64,000 nucleotides of DNA from Akkermansiaceae bacterium UBA2381 (GCA_002344215.1 DDSV01000054.1:167235-231234), one strand, 5' to 3'; positions 16,993 through 25,630 are shown, numbered from the stretch's first letter. Notes: generated by a model not told the origin, from the sequence alone. Numbers and translations are program-made.

Positions 16993-17889
16993 ATGGACCT
17001 CAGACATTTGCGTTATTTCCAGGCCGTGGCCGAGGAGTTGAGCTTCTCGAAGGCGGCGCAGCGTCTCAACATCGCCCAGCCTGCGCTAAGCCGTGCCGTT
17101 CAGGAGCTGGAAGAAGAAATGAGCGTGCGGCTCATCGATCGTAACCGTCGCACGATACGGCTCACACCCGGCGGGGAAGTGCTTCTGCGGGAGACGGGTC
17201 TGATTTTTGAAAATCTCGACGACACCCTGCGAAAGGTGCGTCGCACCGCCTCGGGGGAGGACGGGGAACTGCGCCTCGGCTACATCGGGCCGCCGACGCG
17301 GTCGTTTCTCGGTCCGCTCCTGAAGCAATACCATCAGCGCTACCCGCGTGTCACCATCGTGCTCGAGGAGCGGACCCCTGAGCGGGTTTGGGAAATGGTT
17401 TCCAAGGGTCGTCTTTCCGTCGGGCTGACGCGGCCGGTGCTCGCTCATGAGGCGCTCGGTCTTCAGTCGCTTCTTTTGCGCGAAGAAAGACTCTGCGTCG
17501 CGGTGCCGGTTGATCATCCTTTTGCGAAACTGCCGGCGATCCGCTGGTCTTCCCTGACCGATGAGGCGGTCGTAATCCTCGCCCGTCGCGAGGGAGCAGG
17601 CTCATACGACACCATCCTCGCCGCCTGCGCCAAGGCGGGCTTCTCCCCGCGCATCGCCCACACCCCGAGTGTGATCGGCACGATCCTGCGCTACGTCGAA
17701 GCCGGATCGGGAATCGGTATTGTGCCTGAGAGCGTCGCGCCCGAGACCGCCGATGTGAGACTCGTTCCGCTGGAACCGGTCGAAACGATTCCGCTCGTCA
17801 TGGTCTGGTCACGCGAAGGCGACGACCCTGCCGTGAGCGCTTTTCGCGATATCGTGGTCGAGTGGCTCGAGGGGGAAAAGCGATCTTAA
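16993..17889 (+). CDS. LysR-family transcriptional regulator
   Basis: A 298-residue protein with the LysR N-terminal helix-turn-helix (MDLRHLRYFQAVAEELSFSK, then AAQRLNIAQPALSRAVQELE) and a periplasmic-binding-like effector domain starting near residue 90 (GELRLGYIGPPTRSFLGPLL). Its divergent arrangement with the antiporter-permease operon is the usual layout for a LysR regulator and its target. The 90 bp gap between them is moderately AT-rich and should hold the operator, but no single site stands out. Its stop codon overlaps the stop of the convergent DUF2721 gene by 3 bases. Confidence 0.93.
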   Translation: MDLRHLRYFQAVAEELSFSKAAQRLNIAQPALSRAVQELEEEMSVRLIDRNRRTIRLTPGGEVLLRETGLIFENLDDTLRKVRRTASGEDGELRLGYIGPPTRSFLGPLLKQYHQRYPRVTIVLEERTPERVWEMVSKGRLSVGLTRPVLAHEALGLQSLLLREERLCVAVPVDHPFAKLPAIRWSSLTDEAVVILARREGAGSYDTILAACAKAGFSPRIAHTPSVIGTILRYVEAGSGIGIVPESVAPETADVRLVPLEPVETIPLVMVWSREGDDPAVSAFRDIVVEWLEGEKRS

Positions 17890-18281
17890 TCTCTCTCGAC
17901 CCGGTTCAGCAGGATCTGGAGCGCTCCGCCCGAGCACCAGATCTCGAGGACGAGAGAGGTCAGGGAGGCACCCATGAGGATGAGGGCGGCGGTGAATGAA
18001 ATCGTATCGAGAGGAGCCACACCGAACATCACCGCGACCATGGAGGTGACGCAGAGGAGGAGACTGACTGCCCCTAGGAGTTGCATCCAGCGGATCAGCT
18101 TGAGCCGTTTTCTCAGGTTTTCAATTTGCTCGCGGAGAGATTCATCCTGCAACTCGAGCCAGTCCCGATGGAGATGGCGGATGAGCGCGGCGAGGTGAAG
18201 AAAGCGATTCGTGTAGGAAAGGAAGAGCAGGCTGACTGCGGGAAAGAGCAGGGCGGGGGTTGAGATCTCGAGGGGCGTCAT
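17886..18281 (-). CDS. DUF2721 small membrane protein
   Basis: A 131-residue protein matching DUF2721: STPALLFPAVSLLFLSYTNR at the start, then LAALIRHLHRDW, a charged helix with EQIENLRKRLKLIRWMQL, and two further hydrophobic spans. Three membrane segments are predicted by eye. The function of the family is not known. It overlaps the upstream MOSC gene by 4 bp (ATGA), so the two are translationally coupled and form a two-gene operon. The 3' end overlaps the LysR stop codon tail to tail. Confidence 0.85.
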   Translation of the reverse strand: MTPLEISTPALLFPAVSLLFLSYTNRFLHLAALIRHLHRDWLELQDESLREQIENLRKRLKLIRWMQLLGAVSLLLCVTSMVAVMFGVAPLDTISFTAALILMGASLTSLVLEIWCSGGALQILLNRVERD

Positions 18282-18751
18282 GGGAGTTCAGAAGTCGAAG
18301 TTTTTTTCAATGTTCCGCCATTCAGTATCTTCGCCCTCAGCCCGCCTTTCCCGGCGAGGGCCTTGAGCGCTCCTTTGCCGAAGGCTTCCTCCATCCAGAG
18401 GCAGGGTTTGGCTTCTTCGGTTCCAAGAAAACGCACGCCCTGGATCTCGAACTCCTGCCCGATGAGCGCGTTGAGATCCTGTCCCTCGACGATGACATTG
18501 CGGCGGTAGACTTCGGGGCCCTTGTCAAAAACCGCGAAGTCATCACAAAGTCGCCGATGGGTTTCGATCTCGAAAAAGGTGATCTGACCTTTATAGTCCG
18601 GTTTGTGGTCGAAGTAGCGGTCGCCCCGGATCCCGCCGCCGGCGACACATTCAATTGTTTCCGCCTCGATGACGGGAGAGTCTCCCGACGGTCCACCGAA
18701 ATGGCCGACATAAATGTGGGCCGGAGAAATGAAGAGATGCAGAATTCTCAC
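18278..18751 (-). CDS. MOSC-domain protein
   Basis: A 157-residue protein when started at the GTG at 18751 (VRILHLFISPAHIYVGHFGG); a longer form from 18790 is possible. MOSC features include GGGIRGDRYFDHK, ITFFEIETHRRL, YRRNVIVEGQDLNALIGQEF and the cysteine-containing GTEEAKPCLWMEEAF. The last is the position of the conserved cysteine in MOSC domains that bind molybdenum-sulfur cofactors. Stand-alone MOSC proteins such as YiiM and YuaD act in molybdenum-dependent N-hydroxylamine reduction or sulfur handling. It is divergent from proS across about 90 bp and coupled to the DUF2721 gene. Confidence 0.85.
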   Translation of the reverse strand: MRILHLFISPAHIYVGHFGGPSGDSPVIEAETIECVAGGGIRGDRYFDHKPDYKGQITFFEIETHRRLCDDFAVFDKGPEVYRRNVIVEGQDLNALIGQEFEIQGVRFLGTEEAKPCLWMEEAFGKGALKALAGKGGLRAKILNGGTLKKTSTSELP

Positions 18752-18842
18752 GCGGCACGCTAGACCCGAATATCCATGCTGGCAATTCACTCAGGCGTGG
18801 ATAGGGTCCGGCAGATTTTTTCATTCCAGCCCCCCGATTGAC

Positions 18843-20369
18843 ATGGCCAAAGCACCCCAGAACGCAATTTCCCCGACCCGGGAAGAGAATTTCCCCGAGT
18901 GGTATCAGCAGGTCGTCCGCGCTGCGGATCTTGCCGAGAACTCGGAAGTGCGCGGCTGCATGGTCATCAAGCCCTGGGGCTATGGCGTCTGGGAGCAGAT
19001 CCAGCAGCAGCTCGACGTCATCTTCAAGGACACCGGCCACAAGAACGCGTATTTCCCGCTCCTCATCCCGGTAAGCTACCTCGAGAAAGAGGCGACTCAC
19101 GTTGAGGGCTTCGCGACCGAGTGCGCCGTCGTGACCCACCATCGCCTCGAACTGCAGGACGGCAAAATGGTCCCGGCCGGAAAACTCACCGAACCTTTCG
19201 TGATCCGTCCGACCTCAGAGACCATTATTGGCGCCGCCTTTGCCCGCTGGGTCCAAAGCTACCGGGACCTGCCCCTGCTCATCAATCAGTGGGCCAATGT
19301 GATGCGATGGGAAATGCGCCCGCGCCTCTTCCTCCGCACCGCCGAGTTTCTCTGGCAGGAGGGTCATACCGCCCATGAGACAGCCGAAGAGGCTATGGCG
19401 GAGACGAGGCAGATGCACGAAGTCTACGAGCGCTTCCTCACCGATCACCTCGCCGTCCCCGTCATCGCCGGGGAGAAAACCGAGGCCGAACGATTCCCCG
19501 GAGCGCTCAACACCTTCACGGTCGAGGCGATGGTGCAGGATCGGAAGGCGATCCAGGCAGGCACCTCGCATTTCCTCGGACAGAACTTTTCAAAAGCCGC
19601 AGGGATCGAATTCGAGGGCCGCGAAGGCAAGCGAGAGTTCGCCTGGACGACGAGCTGGGGAGTCAGCACCCGCCTCATCGGCACGCTCCTGATGGCCCAC
19701 TCCGACGATGACGGCTTTATCCTGCCCCCGCGTGTCGCACCGACGCAGATTGTCATTCTCCCGGTCATGCCCAAGCCGGAGCATGAGGGCCCCATCCTCG
19801 AGGCCTGTCAGAAACTCGCCAAAGAATTGAAAGGGCAGTCCTTCCACGGTCGCCCCGTGACGGTCGAGATCGACAAACGCGACCTCGGTGGAGGCGTCAA
19901 AAACTGGGAGTGGATCAAGAAAGGTGTGCCAATTCGTATCGAGATCGGGCCGAGAGATCTTGAGAGCGGATCCGTGGCGCTCACCCGCCGCGACCAGACT
20001 CCAAAAGATAAACAGTTTCTTCCCAGTGCCGAAGCGGTCTCCGGTATCGTGGAAATTTTGCAATCAATTCAGGATACGCTCCTCTCCCGCGCCCTCGCTT
20101 TCCGGAGGGACTACACGGTCGAGATCACCTCGATGGACGACTTCCGCAAATTCTTCACTCCATCGAATGCCGATCAGCCGGAAACGCACGGAGGATTCGC
20201 CCTCGTTCACTGGGCCGGAACAACAGAGGACGAAGAAGCCCTGAAGCAGGAAATGAAGGTGACGGTTCGCTGCATTCCGAACGACAAGGACCTCCGCGGA
20301 GGAAAGGGAACCTGCATCCTCACTGGAAAGCCGGCGGAAGGCCGGGTCATTTTTGCGAAGAGCTATTGA
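18843..20369 (+). CDS. proS: Prolyl-tRNA synthetase, archaeal/eukaryote-type (short form)
   Basis: A 508-residue class II synthetase that charges tRNA-Pro. Motif 1 region GCMVIKPWGYGVWEQIQ, motif 2 MRWEMRPRLFLRTAEFLWQE with RPTSETIIGAAFA before it, and motif 3 region TSWGVSTRLIGTLLMAHSDD are present. There is no editing (INS) insertion, and the protein ends with the C-terminal tyrosine (AKSY) that marks the archaeal-type enzyme. This form occurs in several bacterial phyla in place of the long bacterial ProRS. ATG 18843 begins the conserved N-terminus (EENFPEWYQQVV); the upstream open frame from 18714 overlaps the divergent MOSC gene and is unlikely to be translated. Confidence 0.95.
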   Translation: MAKAPQNAISPTREENFPEWYQQVVRAADLAENSEVRGCMVIKPWGYGVWEQIQQQLDVIFKDTGHKNAYFPLLIPVSYLEKEATHVEGFATECAVVTHHRLELQDGKMVPAGKLTEPFVIRPTSETIIGAAFARWVQSYRDLPLLINQWANVMRWEMRPRLFLRTAEFLWQEGHTAHETAEEAMAETRQMHEVYERFLTDHLAVPVIAGEKTEAERFPGALNTFTVEAMVQDRKAIQAGTSHFLGQNFSKAAGIEFEGREGKREFAWTTSWGVSTRLIGTLLMAHSDDDGFILPPRVAPTQIVILPVMPKPEHEGPILEACQKLAKELKGQSFHGRPVTVEIDKRDLGGGVKNWEWIKKGVPIRIEIGPRDLESGSVALTRRDQTPKDKQFLPSAEAVSGIVEILQSIQDTLLSRALAFRRDYTVEITSMDDFRKFFTPSNADQPETHGGFALVHWAGTTEDEEALKQEMKVTVRCIPNDKDLRGGKGTCILTGKPAEGRVIFAKSY

Positions 20370-20387
20370 GCAAGATCACAGGGACTC

Positions 20388-20648
20388 ATGGAACCTCCGA
20401 TCTGCGCGCTATGTCATCGGGATCAGAGAGACCACGAGAATCTCGAATTTGACCTCGTCCGATTCCGGAACTTCGAGTCCATTGACCATCCCGGGCACCC
20501 GGACGGACTCCTGTGGTTTTGTCAGGATCATCTTGACGGGGCGAGGAGGCTCGATAGCCGGACCTCCGGGGAAGCGCTCCGGCTGATGCGTGCCGACGAG
20601 CAACGCCCCCGCTGGCTTCGGGTCCTGCGGCGGGCCTTCGGTCGCTGA
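20388..20648 (+). CDS. Small protein with possible zinc-binding Cys/His pairs
   Basis: An 86-residue protein I do not recognise. It has CALCH at residues 6-10 and CQDH at about residue 45, a spacing compatible with a small zinc ribbon, and a basic C-terminus (RPRWLRVLRRAFGR). The start lies 18 bp after the proS stop, so it is probably cotranscribed with proS. It ends 4 bp before the stop of the convergent unknown gene. The CxxCH might be read as a haem motif, but there is no signal peptide, so cytoplasmic zinc binding is the better guess. Confidence 0.55.
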   Translation: MEPPICALCHRDQRDHENLEFDLVRFRNFESIDHPGHPDGLLWFCQDHLDGARRLDSRTSGEALRLMRADEQRPRWLRVLRRAFGR

Positions 20649-20652
20649 CTGA

Positions 20653-21336
20653 CTATGCTCCGAGAAAAAGCATCTCGTCGGCCATCCGATTGAGCGCGCG
20701 CCTTGTCTCGGAGAAACAATCACCGAGGCGACGGTAGATATCGCGCACGGCAAATTCCTCGGCGAGAGGATGCCTCCCCGCCAGGAGGAAGGCACTGCGG
20801 GCGACTCCTTCATAATAATTGAGCCCCGGAGCGCCGCGCCTTTCAGCCCTGCGCTCAAGAAAGCGGGGAAAGAGCCCGGTCAGCACAAGGAAACGATTGC
20901 CGCACTGCACCTCGAGAAAAAAACGCTCGGTGGGACTGGCCTCGTTCATCTTTTCGATAATGTCGACATGGTAGGTGAAATCCGCGTCGGGCATCTTTCC
21001 CGAACTTCCCGGACAGAGCGAGCTTCCGGTGTTTTCGGCCAGGGTGGCGGCAACATAATCGGCGATCTCGACATCATCGATTCCGGCGTCCTTCAGGCTC
21101 CGCCTCACGATCGTATAAAAATAGAGTTCCGGAGAAATGGCGAGTGGAGAGGGCAGCTCCAGCACGGCGCGCAAAAGGCGATCATGGTCCAGAATGGCGT
21201 TAAGCGACCCCGGTTCGCTGAAGAGTTCGGTGAGAAACCGCTCCCCTCCCTTGTCTTGTCCCGCGAGCGCGGCAACGATGAATTCAAAATCCCGCGGCTG
21301 AAGCCGCTCCCGGCAACTGGTCGGCACTGGAATCAT
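20653..21336 (-). CDS. Conserved-looking hypothetical protein
   Basis: A 227-residue soluble protein with no signal peptide or membrane span. It begins MIPVPTSCRERLQPRDFEFI and is mostly alpha-helical by composition, with many charged residues and a central HVDIIEKMNEASPTERFF segment. I cannot assign a family. The even codon use and absence of competing frames support a real gene. It converges with the proS-small-protein operon and is divergent from the renalase-like gene across a 224 bp gap that shows no obvious operator. Confidence 0.7.
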   Translation of the reverse strand: MIPVPTSCRERLQPRDFEFIVAALAGQDKGGERFLTELFSEPGSLNAILDHDRLLRAVLELPSPLAISPELYFYTIVRRSLKDAGIDDVEIADYVAATLAENTGSSLCPGSSGKMPDADFTYHVDIIEKMNEASPTERFFLEVQCGNRFLVLTGLFPRFLERRAERRGAPGLNYYEGVARSAFLLAGRHPLAEEFAVRDIYRRLGDCFSETRRALNRMADEMLFLGA

Positions 21337-21560
21337 ATGATTTTGAGTGGTTTCGACTCCTCCAGCAAAAAACCTGAATGATGAAGAAATCTTAACTATT
21401 TATCAAGCACTTCCTGCGCCATCAGCAGCCCGAAAATTCGGACACGCACTGGAACGAAGGGCTCTTTGAATTGGACGGGTGATTGGTACGGCCTATTCCA
21501 ATGGCGGGACCAACTCATTCCGACCGGTTCGGAGCGGAAGGCGTAACTTCCCCGGTTCGC

Positions 21561-22610
21561 ATGTCAGAAAAAATAGCCATCATTGGAGCCGGCCTTTCCG
21601 GACTTGCCGCCGCCTTCAAGTTGAAGGAGTTCGGGAAGGAGGTTTGCGTGTTTGAGAAGAGCAAAGGGCTCTCCGGACGGGCCGCTTCGCGAACCAGGAA
21701 GGGGTGTCGCTACGATTACGGCGCGAATTATTTTACGGTGGAAAGCAACGAGGTAGCGCATCTGCTTTTTCAGACACTTCCAACGGAAGGGCTTTGTCGC
21801 ATCGTGGGGGGCATTCACCCTTTTGACCTGACCGGCAAAATATCGGCGGGGGAACCCCAAAGAAATTCCGCCGCCAGATGGACCTACCGGGAAGGCATCA
21901 GCACGATAGGCAAACGGATGGTCGAAACCGGAGGCCTCAAGGTGATGACTGAAACCCGTATCTCCCGATTGAAGCGAACACGCGGAAAATGGCAGCTGGA
22001 AACAGAGGGTGGAGCTGCATTCGACGATTTCGATGCCGTGCTTATCACGACCCCGGGACCGCAGACGATCGATTTGCTCGAAGCGAGCGATCTTGACCGC
22101 ACGGTCTGCGATCCAACCGTGAACGAACTAAAGCGGGCGGAATTTGTCTGCCAGTTCACGGTCATTTTGAATTTCCCCGGTCCCATTCCCCTTCCAGGCG
22201 ATGGCTATGCCCTGATCAATTCGGATCGCCTCCATGATATTGCATGGATCAGTCACGAAAATCGGAAGCCGGGGCATGTGCCGGAGGGTGAATCCCTCTT
22301 TATCGTGCAAATGTCGCCCGCGTGGAGTCATCACCATTTCAATAGACCGGTCGACGAGGTGATCGCCATGGCACTTACAAGAACCGCCGACCTACTGGGA
22401 ATCAACCTGCCTCCGCCCAACTGGGCCGACGTTCAGCGTTGGCGTTACGCCCATCCAGTCTCTGCGGCGGATCAATGCAGCCTCAAGCCGGTTTCCGCCT
22501 TTCGACTCTTTTTTGCCGGTGATACGTTCGTCGGCAAAGGAAGAGTTCCGGCAGTGATCGAGTCGGGCATGGCCGCCGCAAGTCAGATAATCGCGCATTT
22601 CCGGGAGTAG
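21561..22610 (+). CDS. FAD-dependent oxidoreductase, renalase-like
   Basis: A 349-residue flavoprotein. The N-terminal FAD-binding motif is KIAIIGAGLSGLAAAFKL, followed by VFEKSKGLSGRAASR and RYDYGANYFTV, the order seen in renalase-like enzymes (renalases read GRA-R and D-GAQYFT here). Late motifs include VQRWRYAHPVSAA and the second FAD contact LFFAGDTFVGKGRVPAVIES. Renalases oxidise aberrant dihydro-forms of NAD(P)H; amine oxidation is an older and weaker claim for the family. ATG 21561 starts the Rossmann motif; in-frame codons up to 21483 add nothing conserved. Confidence 0.8.
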   Translation: MSEKIAIIGAGLSGLAAAFKLKEFGKEVCVFEKSKGLSGRAASRTRKGCRYDYGANYFTVESNEVAHLLFQTLPTEGLCRIVGGIHPFDLTGKISAGEPQRNSAARWTYREGISTIGKRMVETGGLKVMTETRISRLKRTRGKWQLETEGGAAFDDFDAVLITTPGPQTIDLLEASDLDRTVCDPTVNELKRAEFVCQFTVILNFPGPIPLPGDGYALINSDRLHDIAWISHENRKPGHVPEGESLFIVQMSPAWSHHHFNRPVDEVIAMALTRTADLLGINLPPPNWADVQRWRYAHPVSAADQCSLKPVSAFRLFFAGDTFVGKGRVPAVIESGMAAASQIIAHFRE

Positions 22611-22746
22611 CCGTTTCCCGGACCGCAGAAAGGGATAACGAAGTGACGGCAGGATTGAAACCACGTCTTTCGGTTGGCTCGAAGGAATCCCCGAAGAAAA
22701 GCGATCCAACAGGGCCCCGTGAAAGGATCAGGATTAAATGCCCGGG

Positions 22747-23964
22747 TCAGGGAGCTACAGGCAGATCAGCGGAAATTTCGTCCTCTTTTTCGGAGGACTC
22801 CGAGGCCAGAGCATCATTCGACGACTTCATCGTGTTTTGCGCGAGGCGATCATAGATGAGCTTCATTCCCTGATTCACGAGGCGATTTCTGGTTGCTCCC
22901 GCTTTGGTGGCAAACCTGCATTTTCTCAACGTCTCGGGGTCGGGATAGAGTGTCTTCTCGGCTAAAATTTCAGTGCTTAGGTATGCATGCGCGGCTTTAT
23001 TGGCTGAAGCACACCAGAGATCATTTGAATTCCTGCCGGCCACATCGCCACGGCAAATGAAGTCAATGAATCGATGAGCGCCTACCGAATTGGGCGATTC
23101 GCGCGCGATGGCAAAACTATCAAGCCACAGAGCTGCTCCCTCGTTTGGAATAAAATACGAGATATGTTCATTTTCTTCGGCCAGGACGGCGGCATCGCTG
23201 CTGTAGGTCATGCCCATCCAACATTCGCCGGAAAGGAGCTTCTCCCTGATGTTGATGATGTCGTCGAAGCGGGCCTCGTTTTTGTTCACGTGGTCGAGAA
23301 GCAAGTCCAACGCTTTCCCCAACTCGTCGGGGTCTTCGGAATTGATATCAAAGCCAAGAGAAAGGAGGGCCGCGGCATAGGAATCAAAGGTGTCATCCAG
23401 GATCAACACTTTTCCCTTGTACTTTTGGTCCATGAGGGAAGCCCATGACTGCTCGGGCTCCTGAATCAAGTCACTTCGGTAGGCGATAAGGGTGGTACCC
23501 CACATATACGGCACCGAGAATTCATTTCCCGGGTCGGACATCAGATTCAAATACATCGAATCCAGATTCGCGAAATTCGTGATTAGATCGGGCTGCACTC
23601 GCTGCAGCAACTGGAGCTCTATCAGATCTGCCAAACCCGCCCCATCGCAAACGAGCACATCAATTCCACCGGGCCTTGACTGGAGAAGGCTGCGCATCTC
23701 TTCAAGATTCTCAAAATAGACGAACTCGACCTTGATCCCGGTTTCCTGCTCGAATTCTGCAACGACCTCAGGACTGAAATACTCTTCCCATGTAAGAACG
23801 ATCACCTTTTCCTGTTCCTCCACAAGCCGGAGGGACTCCGCTACTGAAGCGGCGGTCTGCATGTCGTCGTTGCAGCCGGTAACCAGGCACACGGCAGCAA
23901 AAATCGAAAAAATTCTCGATAGCTTGACAGCGTTGGATCTCCAAAAGGATTCGGTTCCTACCAT
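22747..23964 (-). CDS. PotD/PotF-like periplasmic binding lipoprotein (single domain)
   Basis: A 405-residue lipoprotein. The signal peptide ends in the lipobox LVTGC, so C31 is the lipid anchor. The body matches spermidine/putrescine-binding proteins: VLTWEEYFSPEVVAEFEQET (W59 and Y62 at the places of PotD Trp34 and Tyr37), VPYMWGTTLIAYR, and LWLDSFAIARE (W280 and D282 at the places of PotD Trp255 and Asp257). The key amine-binding residues are therefore kept. No permease or ATPase gene lies nearby. The closest relative in view is the first half of the tandem protein at 26543-28729. A near-perfect promoter places the likely transcript start at the ATG itself. Confidence 0.88.
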   Translation of the reverse strand: MVGTESFWRSNAVKLSRIFSIFAAVCLVTGCNDDMQTAASVAESLRLVEEQEKVIVLTWEEYFSPEVVAEFEQETGIKVEFVYFENLEEMRSLLQSRPGGIDVLVCDGAGLADLIELQLLQRVQPDLITNFANLDSMYLNLMSDPGNEFSVPYMWGTTLIAYRSDLIQEPEQSWASLMDQKYKGKVLILDDTFDSYAAALLSLGFDINSEDPDELGKALDLLLDHVNKNEARFDDIINIREKLLSGECWMGMTYSSDAAVLAEENEHISYFIPNEGAALWLDSFAIARESPNSVGAHRFIDFICRGDVAGRNSNDLWCASANKAAHAYLSTEILAEKTLYPDPETLRKCRFATKAGATRNRLVNQGMKLIYDRLAQNTMKSSNDALASESSEKEDEISADLPVAP

Positions 23965-23970
23965 ATGGTA

Positions 23971-23998
23971 ATTATAGAACCTGCTAATAATTATTCAA
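23971..23998 (-). promoter_or_regulatory. Sigma70-type promoter of the PotD-like gene, probably leaderless
   Basis: On the minus strand, -35 TTGAAT (23998-23993) and a perfect -10 TATAAT (23976-23971) are separated by 16 bp. The usual initiation point, 7 nt beyond the -10, falls on base 23964, the A of the start codon. No Shine-Dalgarno sequence is possible in such a transcript, so a leaderless mRNA is inferred. Confidence 0.65.
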
Positions 23999-24129
23999 GC
24001 AGCAAATTTACCTTCTTCCGAATTTTATATTTAATCTTACTTCGACTTCCCTTCTGATACAGATTTTTCAGCAAAACGCTTCAGCGGGCTGAATTTCCAA
24101 TAACCATTTCTTAAAACTGAAACAAACCC

Positions 24130-24158
24130 TTGATTTTTTTTGCAATTTTGCGGATTAT
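24130..24158 (+). promoter_or_regulatory. Candidate promoter of the desaturase-SET operon
   Basis: TTGATT (24130-24135) and GATTAT (24153-24158) are 17 bp apart and match the sigma70 consensus at 4 of 6 positions each. Initiation would fall about 2 nt before the ATG at 24167. The surrounding 23965-24166 gap is strongly AT-rich, unlike the rest of the window. Confidence 0.4.
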
Positions 24159-24166
24159 ATCGAGGA

Positions 24167-25054
24167 ATGGTACAGACTTCGGAAATGCAGCCGACGCCCC
24201 CCGACTTTTATGGTCGAAGCAATTGGCGCGCGTTGTTCGCGTTGCTAAAAGATTACGCCTTGATTCTGGGCATCATCGCCGCCAGTGAGCAAATCGGGGG
24301 CGGGATTGTTTACATCTTCGCCGTCTGGTTGATCGGAATGATACAACTCGGATTGGGAGAAACGCTGACGCACGAAGCCAGCCACTTCAATCTGTTCAAG
24401 ACCCGCCGCTTCAATCAGTGGAGTGAATTCCTCTGCTGCTATCCTTTCGGCTTCACCTTGAATGACTACCGTCGCGAGCATTCCCAGCATCACCGGCTCC
24501 TCAATACAAATCGCGAACAACTCCATCTGGACTACGGGAATCACGGCCTCCTTGATGAAAATCGCAATATGGTCTGGCTCTGGTTCTTCAAACCGATTCT
24601 CGGCTATGCGGGGGTTGCTTACATCAGATCTCTGATTCAACTCGCCACTTTCAAATCCGCTCAGAAGATTGTCCTTTTCTGGGTAGCCCTACTGGGAATC
24701 AGCGCATGGAACGGCTGGCTGGACCTCCTCTGCCTTTACTGGATTGTTCCCCTGGTTTGGAGTTACGCCTCGTTCTTCTACTGGTCTGAAATTGAGGACC
24801 ACTTCAATACCACGACGGGCACTCGAACCAACATCAGTTGGACCAATTGGCTGACCCACAACAACGGGTACCATGCGATTCACCACCGGTACCCGCGAAT
24901 CCCCTGGTACCGCCTCAAGCAAGCTCATTTCGCTCTCGGCGACAATCCCACGGACATATCGCGAGGGTTTTTCGACACGTTTCGCCAGATCTCATCGAGA
25001 AACTCTCCCCAAATCCCGAGGCCAGCCTCAATTTCCATGCCCATCCCCTCATGA
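24167..25054 (+). CDS. Membrane fatty acid desaturase
   Basis: A 295-residue integral membrane di-iron enzyme. The three histidine boxes are visible: HEASH near residue 70, REHSQHH near 105, and NGYHAIHH near 235. Hydrophobic spans lie between them (ALILGIIAASEQ, IFAVWLIGMIQLGLG, IVLFWVALLGISAW). Members insert double bonds in fatty acyl chains, or in related forms hydroxylate or ketolate lipids and carotenoids, at the inner membrane. ATG 24167 follows GAGGA very closely; ATG 24185 is an alternative. The gene ends in a 4 bp overlap (ATGA) with the SET-domain gene, so both proteins are made together. Confidence 0.88.
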   Translation: MVQTSEMQPTPPDFYGRSNWRALFALLKDYALILGIIAASEQIGGGIVYIFAVWLIGMIQLGLGETLTHEASHFNLFKTRRFNQWSEFLCCYPFGFTLNDYRREHSQHHRLLNTNREQLHLDYGNHGLLDENRNMVWLWFFKPILGYAGVAYIRSLIQLATFKSAQKIVLFWVALLGISAWNGWLDLLCLYWIVPLVWSYASFFYWSEIEDHFNTTTGTRTNISWTNWLTHNNGYHAIHHRYPRIPWYRLKQAHFALGDNPTDISRGFFDTFRQISSRNSPQIPRPASISMPIPS

Positions 25055-25587
25055 GATCCAAAGTATACGTCGGCGAAGCCTCAGTAGGCAGAGGCTTACT
25101 AGCCCGATATCCTATCGAACCCCGGGAGACCATCCTTTTTATCACCGGTCCGGTAGTCTCCTTCGCAGAGTCACTCTCCCTTCCAGATGAGGGTGAAAAC
25201 ACTGTCCAGATTGGACAGGATGCCTACGTGGATCCTCTTTTTCCCGGCCGTTTCTTGAACCATTCCTGCGAGCCAAACGCTGGCCTGATTGATGAAACCT
25301 GCCTGATCGCGCTTCGTCAGATCAAGCCCGGTGAAGAGATACGTTACGATTACTCAACGGCGCTACTCGAGCGATTTTGGAGCCTCGAATGCCATTGCGG
25401 CGCGAAGGAATGCCGCGGGTCGGTGGGAGACTTTGATCAATTACCGAAAAAAACGCAACAGAACTATCTGCGGCTCGGCATCGTCCAGAGCTTTATTGTT
25501 GATGCAATCAATGCGCAGGAGGGCAACTTGAGTATCGCGCCTTTGCCGTCATCCCGGGTGCTTCATCTGCATTCAAAGGCCGGTTGA
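25051..25587 (+). CDS. SET-domain protein (putative protein lysine methyltransferase)
   Basis: A 178-residue protein containing a SET domain: an early VGEASVGRGLLARYPIE, the catalytic-core motif NHSCEPNAG at residues 70-78, GEEIRYDYSTALLE with the conserved tyrosine, and a post-SET zinc-binding cluster CHCGAKECRG (C114, C116, C121). SET proteins transfer methyl groups from SAM to lysines of proteins. The cytoplasmic target in this bacterium is unknown. The start overlaps the desaturase stop by 4 bp, so translation is coupled. An open frame continues upstream to 24838, but it lies inside the desaturase gene in another frame and lacks any conserved part. Confidence 0.85.
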   Translation: MRSKVYVGEASVGRGLLARYPIEPRETILFITGPVVSFAESLSLPDEGENTVQIGQDAYVDPLFPGRFLNHSCEPNAGLIDETCLIALRQIKPGEEIRYDYSTALLERFWSLECHCGAKECRGSVGDFDQLPKKTQQNYLRLGIVQSFIVDAINAQEGNLSIAPLPSSRVLHLHSKAG

Positions 25588-25630
25588 CGGAATCTTCCCG
25601 GCTCTGACTCTCTTGTTCAGGAGCCGTCAA
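25584..25630. repeat. Inverted repeat after the SET-domain gene
   Basis: TTGACGG (25584-25590) pairs with CCGTCAA (25624-25630), and, in an alternative fold, CGGCTC (25599-25604) pairs with GAGCCG (25621-25626). There is no T-tract, so this is not a standard intrinsic terminator, but it lies where the desaturase-SET transcript would end. Confidence 0.35.
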
